Positions 16,749-25,123 are shown, numbered from the stretch's first letter. The stretch: DNA of 33,045 bases from Bacteroidales bacterium (GCA_900769345.1 CAAGGJ010000025.1:1-33045); one strand, 5' to 3'. Notes: generated from the letters alone by a model not told the origin. Numbers and translations are program-made.

Positions 16749-19037
16749 ATGAAAACAAACAAGAATTACATGCTTGCAGCGATGGGCGCTATGGCGCTTG
16801 CTGCTTGTGTGGGTTGCAGTGGTGGCAAAATCACCGAATTCAAGACCGATTATTTCGGAATTACGGTCGATGATAAAGGATATGTCACCAGCATGCGCAA
16901 CATCACGGTTAGTCCGGAACGCGAATTTGCCGTAGCAGGCAGTCCGTCGCCCTTGATGTCACTCTACGACAGCGAGAAGAAAACGTATCATTACCCCGTA
17001 TCGTCGTCGTACAGCAGTTTTAGACGAAGATTTACTATCACCTTCGACAACGGAGCTGAGGCAGTGATTAAAATCGAGGAAAAGGACAAGTATTTGAAGA
17101 TGACATTGCAGTCGCTTACCAATCGCGGCGGAGTGGATGCCGTGCAGTGGGGCACATATCGCACATCAATCAACAATTTGATGGGCGAAATCATAGGTGT
17201 GGCACGCGACACCTCCGAAGTGGTGAATTATAGCATCGGTGTGCTTGCGCTCAACGATAATACACTGGGTGGCACAGCCAATGTGGAAGGAGACGCACCT
17301 CCATTCCAATATGTGGTGCATACCCCTGATGCAGAGCGTTTCCCGCTGCCCGATAACTTGAAAGAAGGACAGACATTTTCATTGGGAGGCAACGGTATCA
17401 GCGACGTGGCGTTCTACTCGCATAAAGAGCCGTATTATCGCATTACCTACGGCAATGCAGCTATGGTGGACAGCTTGGGTAACATAGGTTTGAGCTATAT
17501 GTCGCGCGACCGTCGCAAGAGTCGCCAAGTGTTCTATTCGCTCATTCCCAAGATGGAGGCAAATATACCTAATCACATCGACACCGAGGCACTGCCCGAT
17601 GTAGACCTCGAAGGCTCGTCGGTGGCATTTTGGGGCAGCCCCGACAGTATAGCCCTGCTCGATGTGATACAAGATGTGGTGCTGCGCGAAGGTTTGCCTT
17701 ATCCCAAGGTCAACGGTCGCTGGGTAAAAGATCCGGCAGCCTATTCGCCCGATGTTATGTGTGCCGGACAGCAGTACGACAGCATTATATCTTACAACAA
17801 GAAACTCGGCTTCCCTGCCATTCATGCCTATGACCAATGGTTCTTGCGTCCCGACCGAGCCAATGAAGGCTATCTCGACGGAAAAGACGAGGCGAAGAAA
17901 CCATTTAAATATTGCGGCACACAATTGTCGCACCGCGATTTTGCCGATAAGATAGAAGCCGAAGGTATGATGCTCGGACGCGTGTGCATCACCAATTCGC
18001 TTGCTCCGGGCACCAAGGATGCCAGTCCGGTGCCAAGCGATAGCCTCTGCTATCAGCAACGCCGTCGCCTTATGGCTGATATTTCGGCCGAAGATACGAT
18101 AATCACCATCGATGATCCCAAGTATCTCGAAGAAATAGCAAGTTGGGAAGGTCACTGCCCGAATTTGAATATGGTGAAGATAGGCAAAGAACTTATTCAC
18201 TACTTGGGCGTTACCGACACACCGCCATATCGACTGAAAAATGTGACCCGCGGTTATTGGAACACCACCGCATCGAGCCACAAGGCAGGTGATGTGGTAG
18301 ATAAACTACAAGTTACCATCAACTATGGCTACGAAGGAATCATTCCTAACATGGCATTGCAAGATGAGATAGCCCGCTACTATGCCGAAGTGGCTAAGAA
18401 GAGCGGTATCACCATGTATGACTTCGACGGACAAGAATTTCTCTTCAATAATGGCCATGGCTATTACTCGGTAAAGCGATTCTTCCGCAATATGTTTGAG
18501 CATGCAGCAGAGTTGGGTATACCGTATCTGCGTTTTTCGGGTGCTACACTTTCTGAAGGCTCATGGCACTATCAGAGTATGTGGAACGTAGGTGGCGGCA
18601 AAAACTTGTATGATGTGGATACTCGCGAATGGGGTAGCAGCACCAGCCAAGGCAAGGACTTGCGCGACGTTACCTATTCGAACTACTATCCAGTGTCGTT
18701 CGGTGGCAATTTTGCAATACGCGACACATCGTTTGTGGAGCAATATGAGCACATCGAAGCCATATCGTGCGGCTATGGAGCTACATATTTCCTTACCATC
18801 AACCAAGCCGATGTGGAAAAATGTCCTCAAAAGGACCAGATATTCGAAGTTATCCGTACATGGGAAGATGCACGCCACGCAAATGCATTCCCACGCCATA
18901 TCAAAAAGTTGCTCATGCGTCCGGAATACAACTGGCGCCTAAAGGCTAAGCCTGACGGCAACCATTGGACGCTCTACCGACTCGAAGAAGGCAAAGTGGT
19001 GCAAGAATTCGAATTGAGCAGAGCTAAAGGCTATTGA
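16749..19037 (+). CDS. Lipoprotein, predicted N-terminal beta domain plus TIM-barrel glycosidase, family unassigned
   Basis: A 762-residue lipoprotein (signal ending ALAAC or VGC near residues 19-23). The N-terminal 270 residues are beta-rich, with many short strands around SYSSFRRRFTITFDNG and LKMTLQSLTNRGG. From about 290 the pattern changes to alternating strands and helices: YSPDVMCAGQQYDSIISYNKKLGFPAIHAYDQW, then DFADKIEAEGMMLGRV, then AKKSGITMYDFDGQEF and AELGIPYLRFSGATLSEGSW. This is typical of a barrel, with Asp558, Asp560 and Glu563 in YDFDGQE as candidate catalytic acids. Residues 450-518 look like an inserted beta domain (VKIGKELIHYLGV, NVTRGYWNTTASSHKAGD). I do not recognise a CAZy family. 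It is the last gene of the enzyme unit, before a terminator. Confidence 0.6.
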   Translation: MKTNKNYMLAAMGAMALAACVGCSGGKITEFKTDYFGITVDDKGYVTSMRNITVSPEREFAVAGSPSPLMSLYDSEKKTYHYPVSSSYSSFRRRFTITFDNGAEAVIKIEEKDKYLKMTLQSLTNRGGVDAVQWGTYRTSINNLMGEIIGVARDTSEVVNYSIGVLALNDNTLGGTANVEGDAPPFQYVVHTPDAERFPLPDNLKEGQTFSLGGNGISDVAFYSHKEPYYRITYGNAAMVDSLGNIGLSYMSRDRRKSRQVFYSLIPKMEANIPNHIDTEALPDVDLEGSSVAFWGSPDSIALLDVIQDVVLREGLPYPKVNGRWVKDPAAYSPDVMCAGQQYDSIISYNKKLGFPAIHAYDQWFLRPDRANEGYLDGKDEAKKPFKYCGTQLSHRDFADKIEAEGMMLGRVCITNSLAPGTKDASPVPSDSLCYQQRRRLMADISAEDTIITIDDPKYLEEIASWEGHCPNLNMVKIGKELIHYLGVTDTPPYRLKNVTRGYWNTTASSHKAGDVVDKLQVTINYGYEGIIPNMALQDEIARYYAEVAKKSGITMYDFDGQEFLFNNGHGYYSVKRFFRNMFEHAAELGIPYLRFSGATLSEGSWHYQSMWNVGGGKNLYDVDTREWGSSTSQGKDLRDVTYSNYYPVSFGGNFAIRDTSFVEQYEHIEAISCGYGATYFLTINQADVEKCPQKDQIFEVIRTWEDARHANAFPRHIKKLLMRPEYNWRLKAKPDGNHWTLYRLEEGKVVQEFELSRAKGY

Positions 19038-19068
19038 TAAAAAATTAGTTTTGTGTGTTTATAAATTT

Positions 19069-19112
19069 GGAAGTCGGCAGGCCTCACCAGAGCCACCGGC
19101 TTCCAACTTTTT
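19069..19112 (+). terminator. Terminator of the enzyme locus
   Basis: A 9-bp stem GGAAGTCGG (19069-19077) with CCGGCTTCC (19096-19104), one G-T pair, followed by AACTTTTTA. It lies 32 bp after the last enzyme gene's stop and marks the end of the operon. Confidence 0.8.
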
Positions 19113-19422
19113 ATATCATAAGGCTGTCGTTGTTAACTTCGTTTCACTCAGCGGTTGATTTGCCTTATTTTATCTTCGGAAGTTTGGGTCGGATGAGAAA
19201 AGTGAACAAAAAGCAATTTAATTGCGGATTTTCGTGATGTTAGAGTTTTTTATGTAATTTTCTGTCTTTTATACTTCTTAGGGCTATTGTCTTGACATAC
19301 AGCAAGATAGATGATGTTAAAATGTGCTACCTAATTTGCTGTCTTAGTTTGGGAGAGGGCTATTTGCTCAGCGTGGTTCTTGGACAATTTGTTTATAATA
19401 ATTGAAATTTTTGTGTTGATTT
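19113..19422. other. Gap of about 310 bp, nothing recognised
   Basis: AT-rich, no gene-like frame. It contains a small palindrome GCAATTTAATTGC (19213-19225). The part from 19423 on is the promoter and leader of the beta-helix gene. Confidence 0.5.
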
Positions 19423-19454
19423 CTTGCAAATAGTGGTGTATTTGTATAAATTTG
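19423..19454 (+). promoter_or_regulatory. Promoter of the beta-helix protein gene
   Basis: CTTG (19423-19426), 20 nt, then TAAATTTG (19447-19454). The predicted start is near 19459, leaving a 5' UTR of about 105 nt without other clear structure. Confidence 0.65.
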
Positions 19455-19563
19455 CAAGTGCTAATGCTTTTCGCCATTGCATTTTGATATGGTAGGAAGG
19501 TGTGTGCTGTAATGGCTAAATTATTGATAATTACAGAAACACAATAATTAAAAGAATTCTATT

Positions 19564-21057
19564 ATGAGAAAAATTTTTACTTTAATTGCTGCCTCTATGG
19601 TGTCGTTTGCGATATCGGCAGAGGCTTACGTTACTGCAGGTGACGCAACCGTTTATACATTTGCTGATTTGGCAAAAATTCCCGAATCGGGGGTAACCGT
19701 TAAGAAGAATACCCAGACTTATACCGTAGCCAACAATATTGAGATTGCGGCAACCGACGGGCTGGTGCTTGAAGATGGTGACGTGATTAAGTTGGGAGAT
19801 GCCGTAGAAATTGTTATCTATGGCGATGCAGATTTTACGCCAAGAAGTTGGGCCTTGATTACTCGCACCGACGACACAGTCACTCCTAAAGGCCTTTACA
19901 TTAGGGATAATGGTAACATTGAAATGCGTAATGTGGTGATAGAGTATGCTCAAGTGCGCTCATTTGCCACTACATCGCACTGGTTTGAGAATTGCACTTT
20001 CCGTTATTGCCAAACCAAGGGCAGTTCAACCGGCGCAATTGCCATCAATAATTCAACTGAATCTACAGAGCCTACAGGCGTTATCAACTGCCGCTTTATA
20101 GAGTGCGTTTCTGCAGCCATTGGTCAAGGCGCTACTACATCTCACCCTATGGTAATCCAGAATTGCTATTTCTATCACAACGATACAAGCAATGCTAACC
20201 GTCCTCAGATTAACATTACGAATCCTGGCAAAAGTGGTCACATTATCATGGGCAACATGATTATAGGTGCTACCGAGACTAAAAAATCGGGCGGTATTGC
20301 TATATCTGACCTTGTTGGTTCTAATGGTGGCGGCATAGCGATTGTTCAGAATAACACAATATTTAATTGCCGTTATGGCTTAACATTCCAGAGCGCATCG
20401 TCGATTGAAGCCAGCATCAAGGACAATTCGTTGACCTACAACTGCAACGAGACAAATGCCAACAATGGCGGTAGCGGCATCAGCATCTACGGCAAGGTTA
20501 AGGTGTATGGCGAAGGCAACCTTATAGAGGGTAATTTGTGGGGTGTAACCATCCTTGGAGCTTCGGAAGGCGTGAATTTCGGTAAAATCGACGATCCAAC
20601 AGCCGAAGACTACAACCCAGGCCGCAACATCTTCAAGAGCAACGGCAACGGTGGCACCGATTACGACTTCTATAACAATAGCAGCAATGCTATCACCTGC
20701 TATGCACAAGGCAACGTGTGGAACGTGGCTGAACAAGACTCTGTGAGCGTTTCGAAGGTGGTTTGGGATAAGTATGATAACGCCGCCCTTGGTGAGGTGA
20801 TTTTCACAATGCCAAGCGCAGCTTCTTCGAACGTGGCATCGATTACCCAAACGAGCAACGACTTCACTTATGACGCCGCAGCATGTGAAGTAAAGGCTAC
20901 TGTGGCAGCTCCTATCACTGTTTACTCGATGAGCGGCGTTGTGGCTAAGATGTCGTCGTCGCCAGTTGCAGCATTGAAGGTTGATGAACTTGTGGCTGGA
21001 GTGTATGTAGCGCGAAACGAAAGCACGGGTCACACAGTGAAGTTTGCCAAGGAATAA
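19564..21057 (+). CDS. Secreted right-handed beta-helix protein with T9SS-like C-terminal sorting domain
   Basis: A 497-residue protein with a signal peptide (MRKIFTLIAASMVSFAISA). Residues about 90-390 contain repeated short-strand rungs with asparagine ladders: FENCTFRYC, VINCRFIECVSAAIG, IQNCYFYHND, MGNMIIGATE, VQNNTIFNC, YGEGNLIEGN. This is the pattern of a parallel beta-helix as in pectate lyases and right-handed carbohydrate-binding proteins. The last 70 residues read as a type A sorting domain: ITVYSMSGVVAKM, then DELVAGVYVARN and HTVKFAKE. No catalytic residues could be assigned. It may bind or cleave polysaccharide at the surface, or act as an adhesin. It is transcribed alone and differs from the neighbouring enzymes in having no CAZy signature. 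Confidence 0.75.
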   Translation: MRKIFTLIAASMVSFAISAEAYVTAGDATVYTFADLAKIPESGVTVKKNTQTYTVANNIEIAATDGLVLEDGDVIKLGDAVEIVIYGDADFTPRSWALITRTDDTVTPKGLYIRDNGNIEMRNVVIEYAQVRSFATTSHWFENCTFRYCQTKGSSTGAIAINNSTESTEPTGVINCRFIECVSAAIGQGATTSHPMVIQNCYFYHNDTSNANRPQINITNPGKSGHIIMGNMIIGATETKKSGGIAISDLVGSNGGGIAIVQNNTIFNCRYGLTFQSASSIEASIKDNSLTYNCNETNANNGGSGISIYGKVKVYGEGNLIEGNLWGVTILGASEGVNFGKIDDPTAEDYNPGRNIFKSNGNGGTDYDFYNNSSNAITCYAQGNVWNVAEQDSVSVSKVVWDKYDNAALGEVIFTMPSAASSNVASITQTSNDFTYDAAACEVKATVAAPITVYSMSGVVAKMSSSPVAALKVDELVAGVYVARNESTGHTVKFAKE

Positions 21058-21086
21058 AATAACAGGAAATTATAACGGTATTCATC

Positions 21087-21131
21087 TCGGCTGGAATCGG
21101 CATATAACCCGGTTTCAGCCGATATTTTTTT
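21087..21131 (+). terminator. Terminator of the beta-helix gene
   Basis: A 14-bp stem with two G-T pairs (TCGGCTGGAATCGG 21087-21100 with 21109-21122), an 8-nt loop and a TATTTTTTT tail. Strong, plus strand. Confidence 0.88.
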
Positions 21132-21164
21132 GTGATTTAGAATTAGTGGCGCAAAATGCATGGG

Positions 21165-21203
21165 TATAAAAACAACAATACGGCCGATTCACATCGCCCG
21201 TAT
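21165..21203 (-). terminator. Terminator of the glyA end of the pyr run
   Basis: ATACGG and CGAT (21178-21188) pair with ATCG and CCGTAT (21193-21203), with one C-C mismatch. On the minus strand the stem is followed by TGTTGTTTTTATA. It lies about 175 bp past the glyA stop; the bases between show no gene. Confidence 0.6.
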
Positions 21204-21378
21204 CATCGCATTACTAAATAAATGATGTTACTTTACTAATACTTTATATCAATCATTGTTATGCAAATTTAGGAAAAACATTTCGTTTCAAAAATATTTT
21301 GCACAATTTCTTGCGAAAAAAGTGCTTTTAAGAAACAAAAATGTAATATATCGATTTAGTCGTCATTTTTGCGGCTTA

Positions 21379-22659
21379 TCAGTAAGCAAACATTGGGTAT
21401 TCGGCCATAGTGGCGTTGACCTTCTCACGAACAGCTTTGATAACGGCTTCGCTTTCGGGATTGCTGAGAACGGTGTCGATCATTTCCACTATTTCGCCCA
21501 TCAATTCTTCCTTGGCGCCGCGAGTGGTGATGGCAGGTGTGCCGAGGCGGATACCTGAAGTTTGGAATGGAGAGCGGGAGTCGAATGGCACCATGTTCTT
21601 GTTGGCAGTGATGTCGGCGAGTACGAGTGCCTTTTCGGCTACCTTGCCTGTAAGGTCCGGGAACTTGCTGCGAAGGTCGAGCAAGATGCAGTGGTTGTCG
21701 GTACCGCCCGAAGCCACTTTATATCCCTTGTCGATGAGTGCTTGAGCCATAGCCTTAGCGTTGGCGCGTACTTGCTTCTGATAGTCTACAAATTCGGGAG
21801 TGAGAGCTTCGCCAAATGCCACAGCCTTGGCAGCGATGACGTGTTCGAGTGGGCCACCTTGTACGCCGGGGAATACGGCAGAGTCGAGCAGCGACGACAT
21901 CTTGCGAATCACGCCCTTAGGAGTGGTTTTGCCCCAAGGATTGTCGAAATCCTTGCCAAGCAATATTATACCGCCACGCGGACCGCGAAGGGTCTTGTGG
22001 GTGGTAGAAGTGACGATGTGAGCATATTTAACAGGGTTTTCGAGCAAGCCTGCTGCGATGAGACCTGCAGGGTGAGCCATATCGATCATAAGGATGGCTC
22101 CCACTTTATCGGCTATTTCGCGCATACGGGCATAATCCCATTCGCGAGAGTAGGCGCTTGCTCCACCGATAATCAATTTTGGTTTGGTGCGAAGTGCTTC
22201 GCGTTCCATTTGGTCGTAATCTACGAGACCTGTATCTTCTTTTACGTTATATTCTACTTGATTGAACACCAAGCCTGAGAAATTCACTGGGCTACCATGA
22301 GAAAGGTGTCCGCCGTGCGATAGGTTCAATCCCATAAATGTGTCGCCGGGCTTGAGCACAGCCATAAATACAGCCATATTGGCTTGAGCGCCGGAGTGGG
22401 GTTGTACGTTGGCATATTCTGCGCCGAAAAGCTTCTTGAGGCGTTCGATAGCCAGAGTTTCCACTTCGTCAACCACCTCGCAGCCGCCGTAATAGCGGTG
22501 TCCGGGATATCCTTCGGCATATTTATTGGTTAGGCAAGAACCCATGGCTTGCATCACTTGCGGGCTTACGAAATTTTCGGATGCGATAAGTTCGATGCCC
22601 TTCTTTTGGCGTTGATGTTCGCGTTCGATCATATCGAACACTGCTGTGTCGTTTAGCAT
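21379..22659 (-). CDS. glyA: Serine hydroxymethyltransferase
   Basis: PLP enzyme interconverting serine and glycine while loading methylene-tetrahydrofolate; cytoplasmic. The 426 residues match the family length. Visible motifs are IELIASENFVS at 22-32, NKYAEGYPGHRYYGG at 45-59, PHSGAQAN near 87-94, and the PLP-lysine motif TSTTHKTLRGPRGG with Lys222. It is the last gene of the minus-strand run, 67 bp after the flavin reductase gene. That gap carries an AAACTAA/TTAGTTT inverted repeat (22686-22692 and 22710-22716), so an internal promoter is possible. One-carbon and nucleotide metabolism link it to pyrBI loosely. Confidence 0.97.
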   Translation of the reverse strand: MLNDTAVFDMIEREHQRQKKGIELIASENFVSPQVMQAMGSCLTNKYAEGYPGHRYYGGCEVVDEVETLAIERLKKLFGAEYANVQPHSGAQANMAVFMAVLKPGDTFMGLNLSHGGHLSHGSPVNFSGLVFNQVEYNVKEDTGLVDYDQMEREALRTKPKLIIGGASAYSREWDYARMREIADKVGAILMIDMAHPAGLIAAGLLENPVKYAHIVTSTTHKTLRGPRGGIILLGKDFDNPWGKTTPKGVIRKMSSLLDSAVFPGVQGGPLEHVIAAKAVAFGEALTPEFVDYQKQVRANAKAMAQALIDKGYKVASGGTDNHCILLDLRSKFPDLTGKVAEKALVLADITANKNMVPFDSRSPFQTSGIRLGTPAITTRGAKEELMGEIVEMIDTVLSNPESEAVIKAVREKVNATMAEYPMFAY

Positions 22660-22726
22660 ATTAACTATTTTATGTTTTGTTTATTAAACTAACGAAAAAT
22701 ACTATAGTTTTAGTTTGTTATAAGAG

Positions 22727-23290
22727 TTATTTTTTCTTCACAGTCCAGCCGAATTTGCCAATTGGCTCGCCGAGTTTGAAATATTCGCCGTGCGAGTAGG
22801 CAATAAGTCGTGCTTTTTTGAGGTCAAATTCGCCTGTTTCGCTATCGATGTATCGCTCGTCGGCGAGCACATTCACCACATCGGCAATAAACATGTCGTG
22901 GCTGCCGAGGTGCACTATTTCCTTCACTTTGCACTCGATGCATACGGGTGCTTCGTCGATATAAGGAGCGGCCACCTTTTCGCCTTTCATAGGGGTTAGG
23001 TGCATTTCCTCAAATTTGTTGTAGTCGCGACCTGAGCGCACTCCGCACCAGTCGGTGGCTCGAGCGAGGTCCTCGGTAGAGAGGTTGAGCGTGAACGCCA
23101 TATTGCGCTTCACAATGTCGTAGCTATGTCGCGAGGGTCGAATGCTCACATAGCACATAGCCGGGTCGGAGCAGATGGTGCCCACCCACGATGCGGTGAA
23201 CACATTATATTCCTCAGGGTTGGCTCCGCAGCTCACGAGCATGGCGGGTACGGGGTAGACCATATTGCCGGGTCTCCAACTTTGCTTCAT
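22727..23290 (-). CDS. Flavin reductase family protein (FMN-binding split barrel)
   Basis: A 187-residue protein of the flavin reductase-like domain family, which binds FMN and reduces flavin or acts as a flavoprotein of unknown substrate; cytoplasmic. Recognisable are the N-terminal YPVPAMLVSCG strand, the substrate-binding TASWVGTICSDPAMCYVSIRPSRHSYDIVKR segment (conserved in the family), FTLNLST, and the SHDMFIADV strand. It sits 21 bp downstream of pyrI and so appears part of the pyr operon. This is unusual, and the metabolic link (possibly a flavin-dependent partner for dihydroorotate dehydrogenase) is speculation. Confidence 0.85.
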   Translation of the reverse strand: MKQSWRPGNMVYPVPAMLVSCGANPEEYNVFTASWVGTICSDPAMCYVSIRPSRHSYDIVKRNMAFTLNLSTEDLARATDWCGVRSGRDYNKFEEMHLTPMKGEKVAAPYIDEAPVCIECKVKEIVHLGSHDMFIADVVNVLADERYIDSETGEFDLKKARLIAYSHGEYFKLGEPIGKFGWTVKKK

Positions 23291-23311
23291 AGTGGTGAAA
23301 AATCGTGGGGG

Positions 23312-23776
23312 TTATTTGAGGGTTAATTCGGCTTGCCCCACCTTGTGTTCGCAGTAGTGACAGCAGAGAGTGACGGGGTTGCGGTCTACTACGTGAAAGA
23401 GGGTTTTCATAGGTTCGTTGTTGGTGATGCATTTGGGGTTGTTGCATCGCACAATGTCAATAATGTCGTCGGGGAGGCTTACGTGGTGCTTGCTGATGAC
23501 ATTATAGTTTCTTATTTCGTTCACTTTGGCTTGGGGCGCTATGAGCGCTATGCGGTTGAGTGTTTCCTCGTCGAAGAACATGTCGGCAACCTTGATGATG
23601 CCCTTTTTGCCCATGTGCTTGCTGTCGAGGTTAACGCCTATGGTTACGCTATTCTTCAGGTTGGGTATGTTGAGCAGGTCGACCACTTTAAAAATCACTT
23701 CGGGGTTGATTCGGTCGATAACAGTGCCGTCCTTGAGCGCTGCCACTGCCAGAGAGTCGTTGTTGATTTTAGTCAT
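23312..23776 (-). CDS. pyrI: Aspartate carbamoyltransferase regulatory subunit
   Basis: Allosteric subunit of class B aspartate transcarbamoylase that binds CTP and ATP and pairs with PyrB to regulate pyrimidine synthesis. The 154 residues are the normal length. The N-terminal nucleotide domain contains GTVIDRINP and VTIGVNLDSKHMGKKGIIK, and the zinc domain has the four cysteines at C111, C116, C139 and C142 in the expected spacing. It lies 45 bp after pyrB, the standard pyrBI order. Confidence 0.97.
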   Translation of the reverse strand: MTKINNDSLAVAALKDGTVIDRINPEVIFKVVDLLNIPNLKNSVTIGVNLDSKHMGKKGIIKVADMFFDEETLNRIALIAPQAKVNEIRNYNVISKHHVSLPDDIIDIVRCNNPKCITNNEPMKTLFHVVDRNPVTLCCHYCEHKVGQAELTLK

Positions 23777-23821
23777 AATTATATAAATAATGATATTTGT
23801 GAGAAAAAGTGGAAGAAAGTA

Positions 23822-24736
23822 TTAGCAGTCTATGCCGAGAGCGCGGCAGATGATGGCTTGACGGGCATAGAGGCCGTTTTTGGCTTGCTGTATGTAGTAA
23901 GCCTTGGGGTTGTCGTCGACATCGTAGCTGATTTCGTTGACGCGAGGCAGCGGGTGCAGCACGCGCAGATTGGGTTTGCTGTTGTCGAGCATCGAGTTGT
24001 GCAGGTTGTAGAGATTTTTCACGCGCTCATATTCGAGTAAGTCGGTAAATCGTTCGCGCTGCACACGAGTCATATAAAGGATGTCGGTTTCGTTGATAAC
24101 TTCTTCGCTGAAGTCGCGATATTCGTGATATTCTATGCCGTTGGCTTGGCAAAATTCCTTGTATTCGTTAGGCATCTGCAGTTCGGTGCAAGCCACGAAG
24201 TTGAATCGAGGGCGGAAGTGGCGCATAGCCATGAGGAGCGAGTGCACGGTGCGACCATATTTTAAGTCGCCCACCATGGTTATGGTAAGGTCGTAGAGAG
24301 TGCCTTGAGTTTTATTGATGGAGTAGAGGTCGAGCATGGTTTGAGAAGGGTGTTGGTTGGCACCATCGCCGGCATTGATGATGGGCACGGGAGCAAATTC
24401 GCTGGCATAGCGAGCTGCGCCCTCAATGTGGTGGCGCATCACTATAAGGTCGGCATAGTTGCTCACCATCATAATGGTGTCCTTGAGAGTTTCGCCTTTG
24501 CTGCTACTGGTGGTGCTGGCATCGGAGAAACCTATTACACGTCCGCCGAGGCGGTTGACAGCGGTTTCGAAACTTAGTCGGGTGCGGGTAGATGGCTCGA
24601 AAAAGAGTGTAGCCACCACTTTTCCGGCGAGAATGTCTCTATTGGGGTTCTGCTCGAAATGGCTTGCTTTCTCTATCAAGTCAAGGATTTCTTCCTTGCT
24701 CAAGTCGTTGATAGAAACCAGACTCTTGTTGCTCAT
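23822..24736 (-). CDS. pyrB: Aspartate carbamoyltransferase catalytic subunit
   Basis: First committed step of pyrimidine synthesis: carbamoyl phosphate plus aspartate. The 304 residues contain the phosphate loop PSTRTRLSFE (S49-T52-R53 region), the catalytic segment with GDGANQHPSQ, the MVGDLKYGRTVHSL motif, and HPLPRVNEIS near the C-terminus. It is the first gene of the minus-strand run pyrB-pyrI-flavin reductase-glyA. It is preceded by a leader of about 280 nt with features of an attenuator, described separately. Confidence 0.97.
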   Translation of the reverse strand: MSNKSLVSINDLSKEEILDLIEKASHFEQNPNRDILAGKVVATLFFEPSTRTRLSFETAVNRLGGRVIGFSDASTTSSSKGETLKDTIMMVSNYADLIVMRHHIEGAARYASEFAPVPIINAGDGANQHPSQTMLDLYSINKTQGTLYDLTITMVGDLKYGRTVHSLLMAMRHFRPRFNFVACTELQMPNEYKEFCQANGIEYHEYRDFSEEVINETDILYMTRVQRERFTDLLEYERVKNLYNLHNSMLDNSKPNLRVLHPLPRVNEISYDVDDNPKAYYIQQAKNGLYARQAIICRALGIDC

Positions 24737-24793
24737 AGTTTTTAGTTGGGTTATATGATATTTATTCGTTATGAGGGTTGTATTATTGTTGAC

Positions 24794-24982
24794 TCATTTC
24801 GTGTAGCTTGCGCTGCGATATAACGCACCTGAGGTTGACGCCCGTAAGGGCATAAAAAAACCAATCAAAACCCGATCGAAAAAAATAATCAAGGGCAAGA
24901 TTGGCTGCATACAAGTCGCGACAAATGAAAATCTCGGTGTGTCAACCGTTGAGATTGACAGGAAATGACTGATGTCAGACAT
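24794..24982 (-). CDS. Possible pyr leader peptide (62 residues)
   Basis: A 62-codon frame lies wholly inside the pyrB leader, starting about 34 nt after the predicted transcript start and ending 57 bp before pyrB. It runs through the U-rich terminator-like hairpin and encodes a hydrophobic stretch (ILPLIIFFDRVLIGFF) over it. It has no relatives I recognise. Its placement resembles the pyrBI leader peptide of enterobacteria, where translation through the hairpin prevents termination. A chance frame cannot be excluded. Confidence 0.35.
   Translation of the reverse strand: MSDISHFLSISTVDTPRFSFVATCMQPILPLIIFFDRVLIGFFMPLRASTSGALYRSASYTK
24854..24904 (-). terminator. Terminator-like hairpin in the pyrB leader (candidate attenuator)
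   Basis: On the minus strand CCAATC (24904 to 24899) pairs with GATTGG (24866 to 24861), with an inner CCC/GGG pair, and is followed directly by seven U (24860 to 24854). The loop holds its own U7 tract. An alternative CGATC (24878 to 24874) could also pair with the same GATTG. The hairpin lies inside the leader, upstream of pyrB, so it would control readthrough. Confidence 0.5.
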
Positions 24983-25021
24983 CGAGATTGACTATGTTTT
25001 CGCTGGTGTATCATATCACTA

Positions 25022-25029
25022 CAAAGGTA
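25022..25029 (-). promoter_or_regulatory. -7 box of the pyr operon promoter
   Basis: TACCTTTG on the minus strand (25029 to 25022) is a full TAnnTTTG match; no clear TTTG lies 19-21 nt upstream. The predicted start near 25017 gives a 280-nt leader. Two direct repeats GTCAATCTC (minus strand; plus 24951-24959 and 24983-24991) follow it and could bind a regulator. Confidence 0.55.
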
Positions 25030-25123
25030 ATAATTTTTTTTGTTTCGTTACATCGGGCTGATGAAAATTTTTGTGGTTGTGAAAATCTTTGCCAATATGG
25101 GGTGAAAATGCTCTGCAATTTTG

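Noticed and set aside
24840..24853. GCCCGTAAGGGC hairpin in the pyr leader as the attenuator terminator
   Set aside because: On the minus strand the U-run precedes rather than follows this stem, so it cannot be an intrinsic terminator for pyrB; it may still be a structural element.
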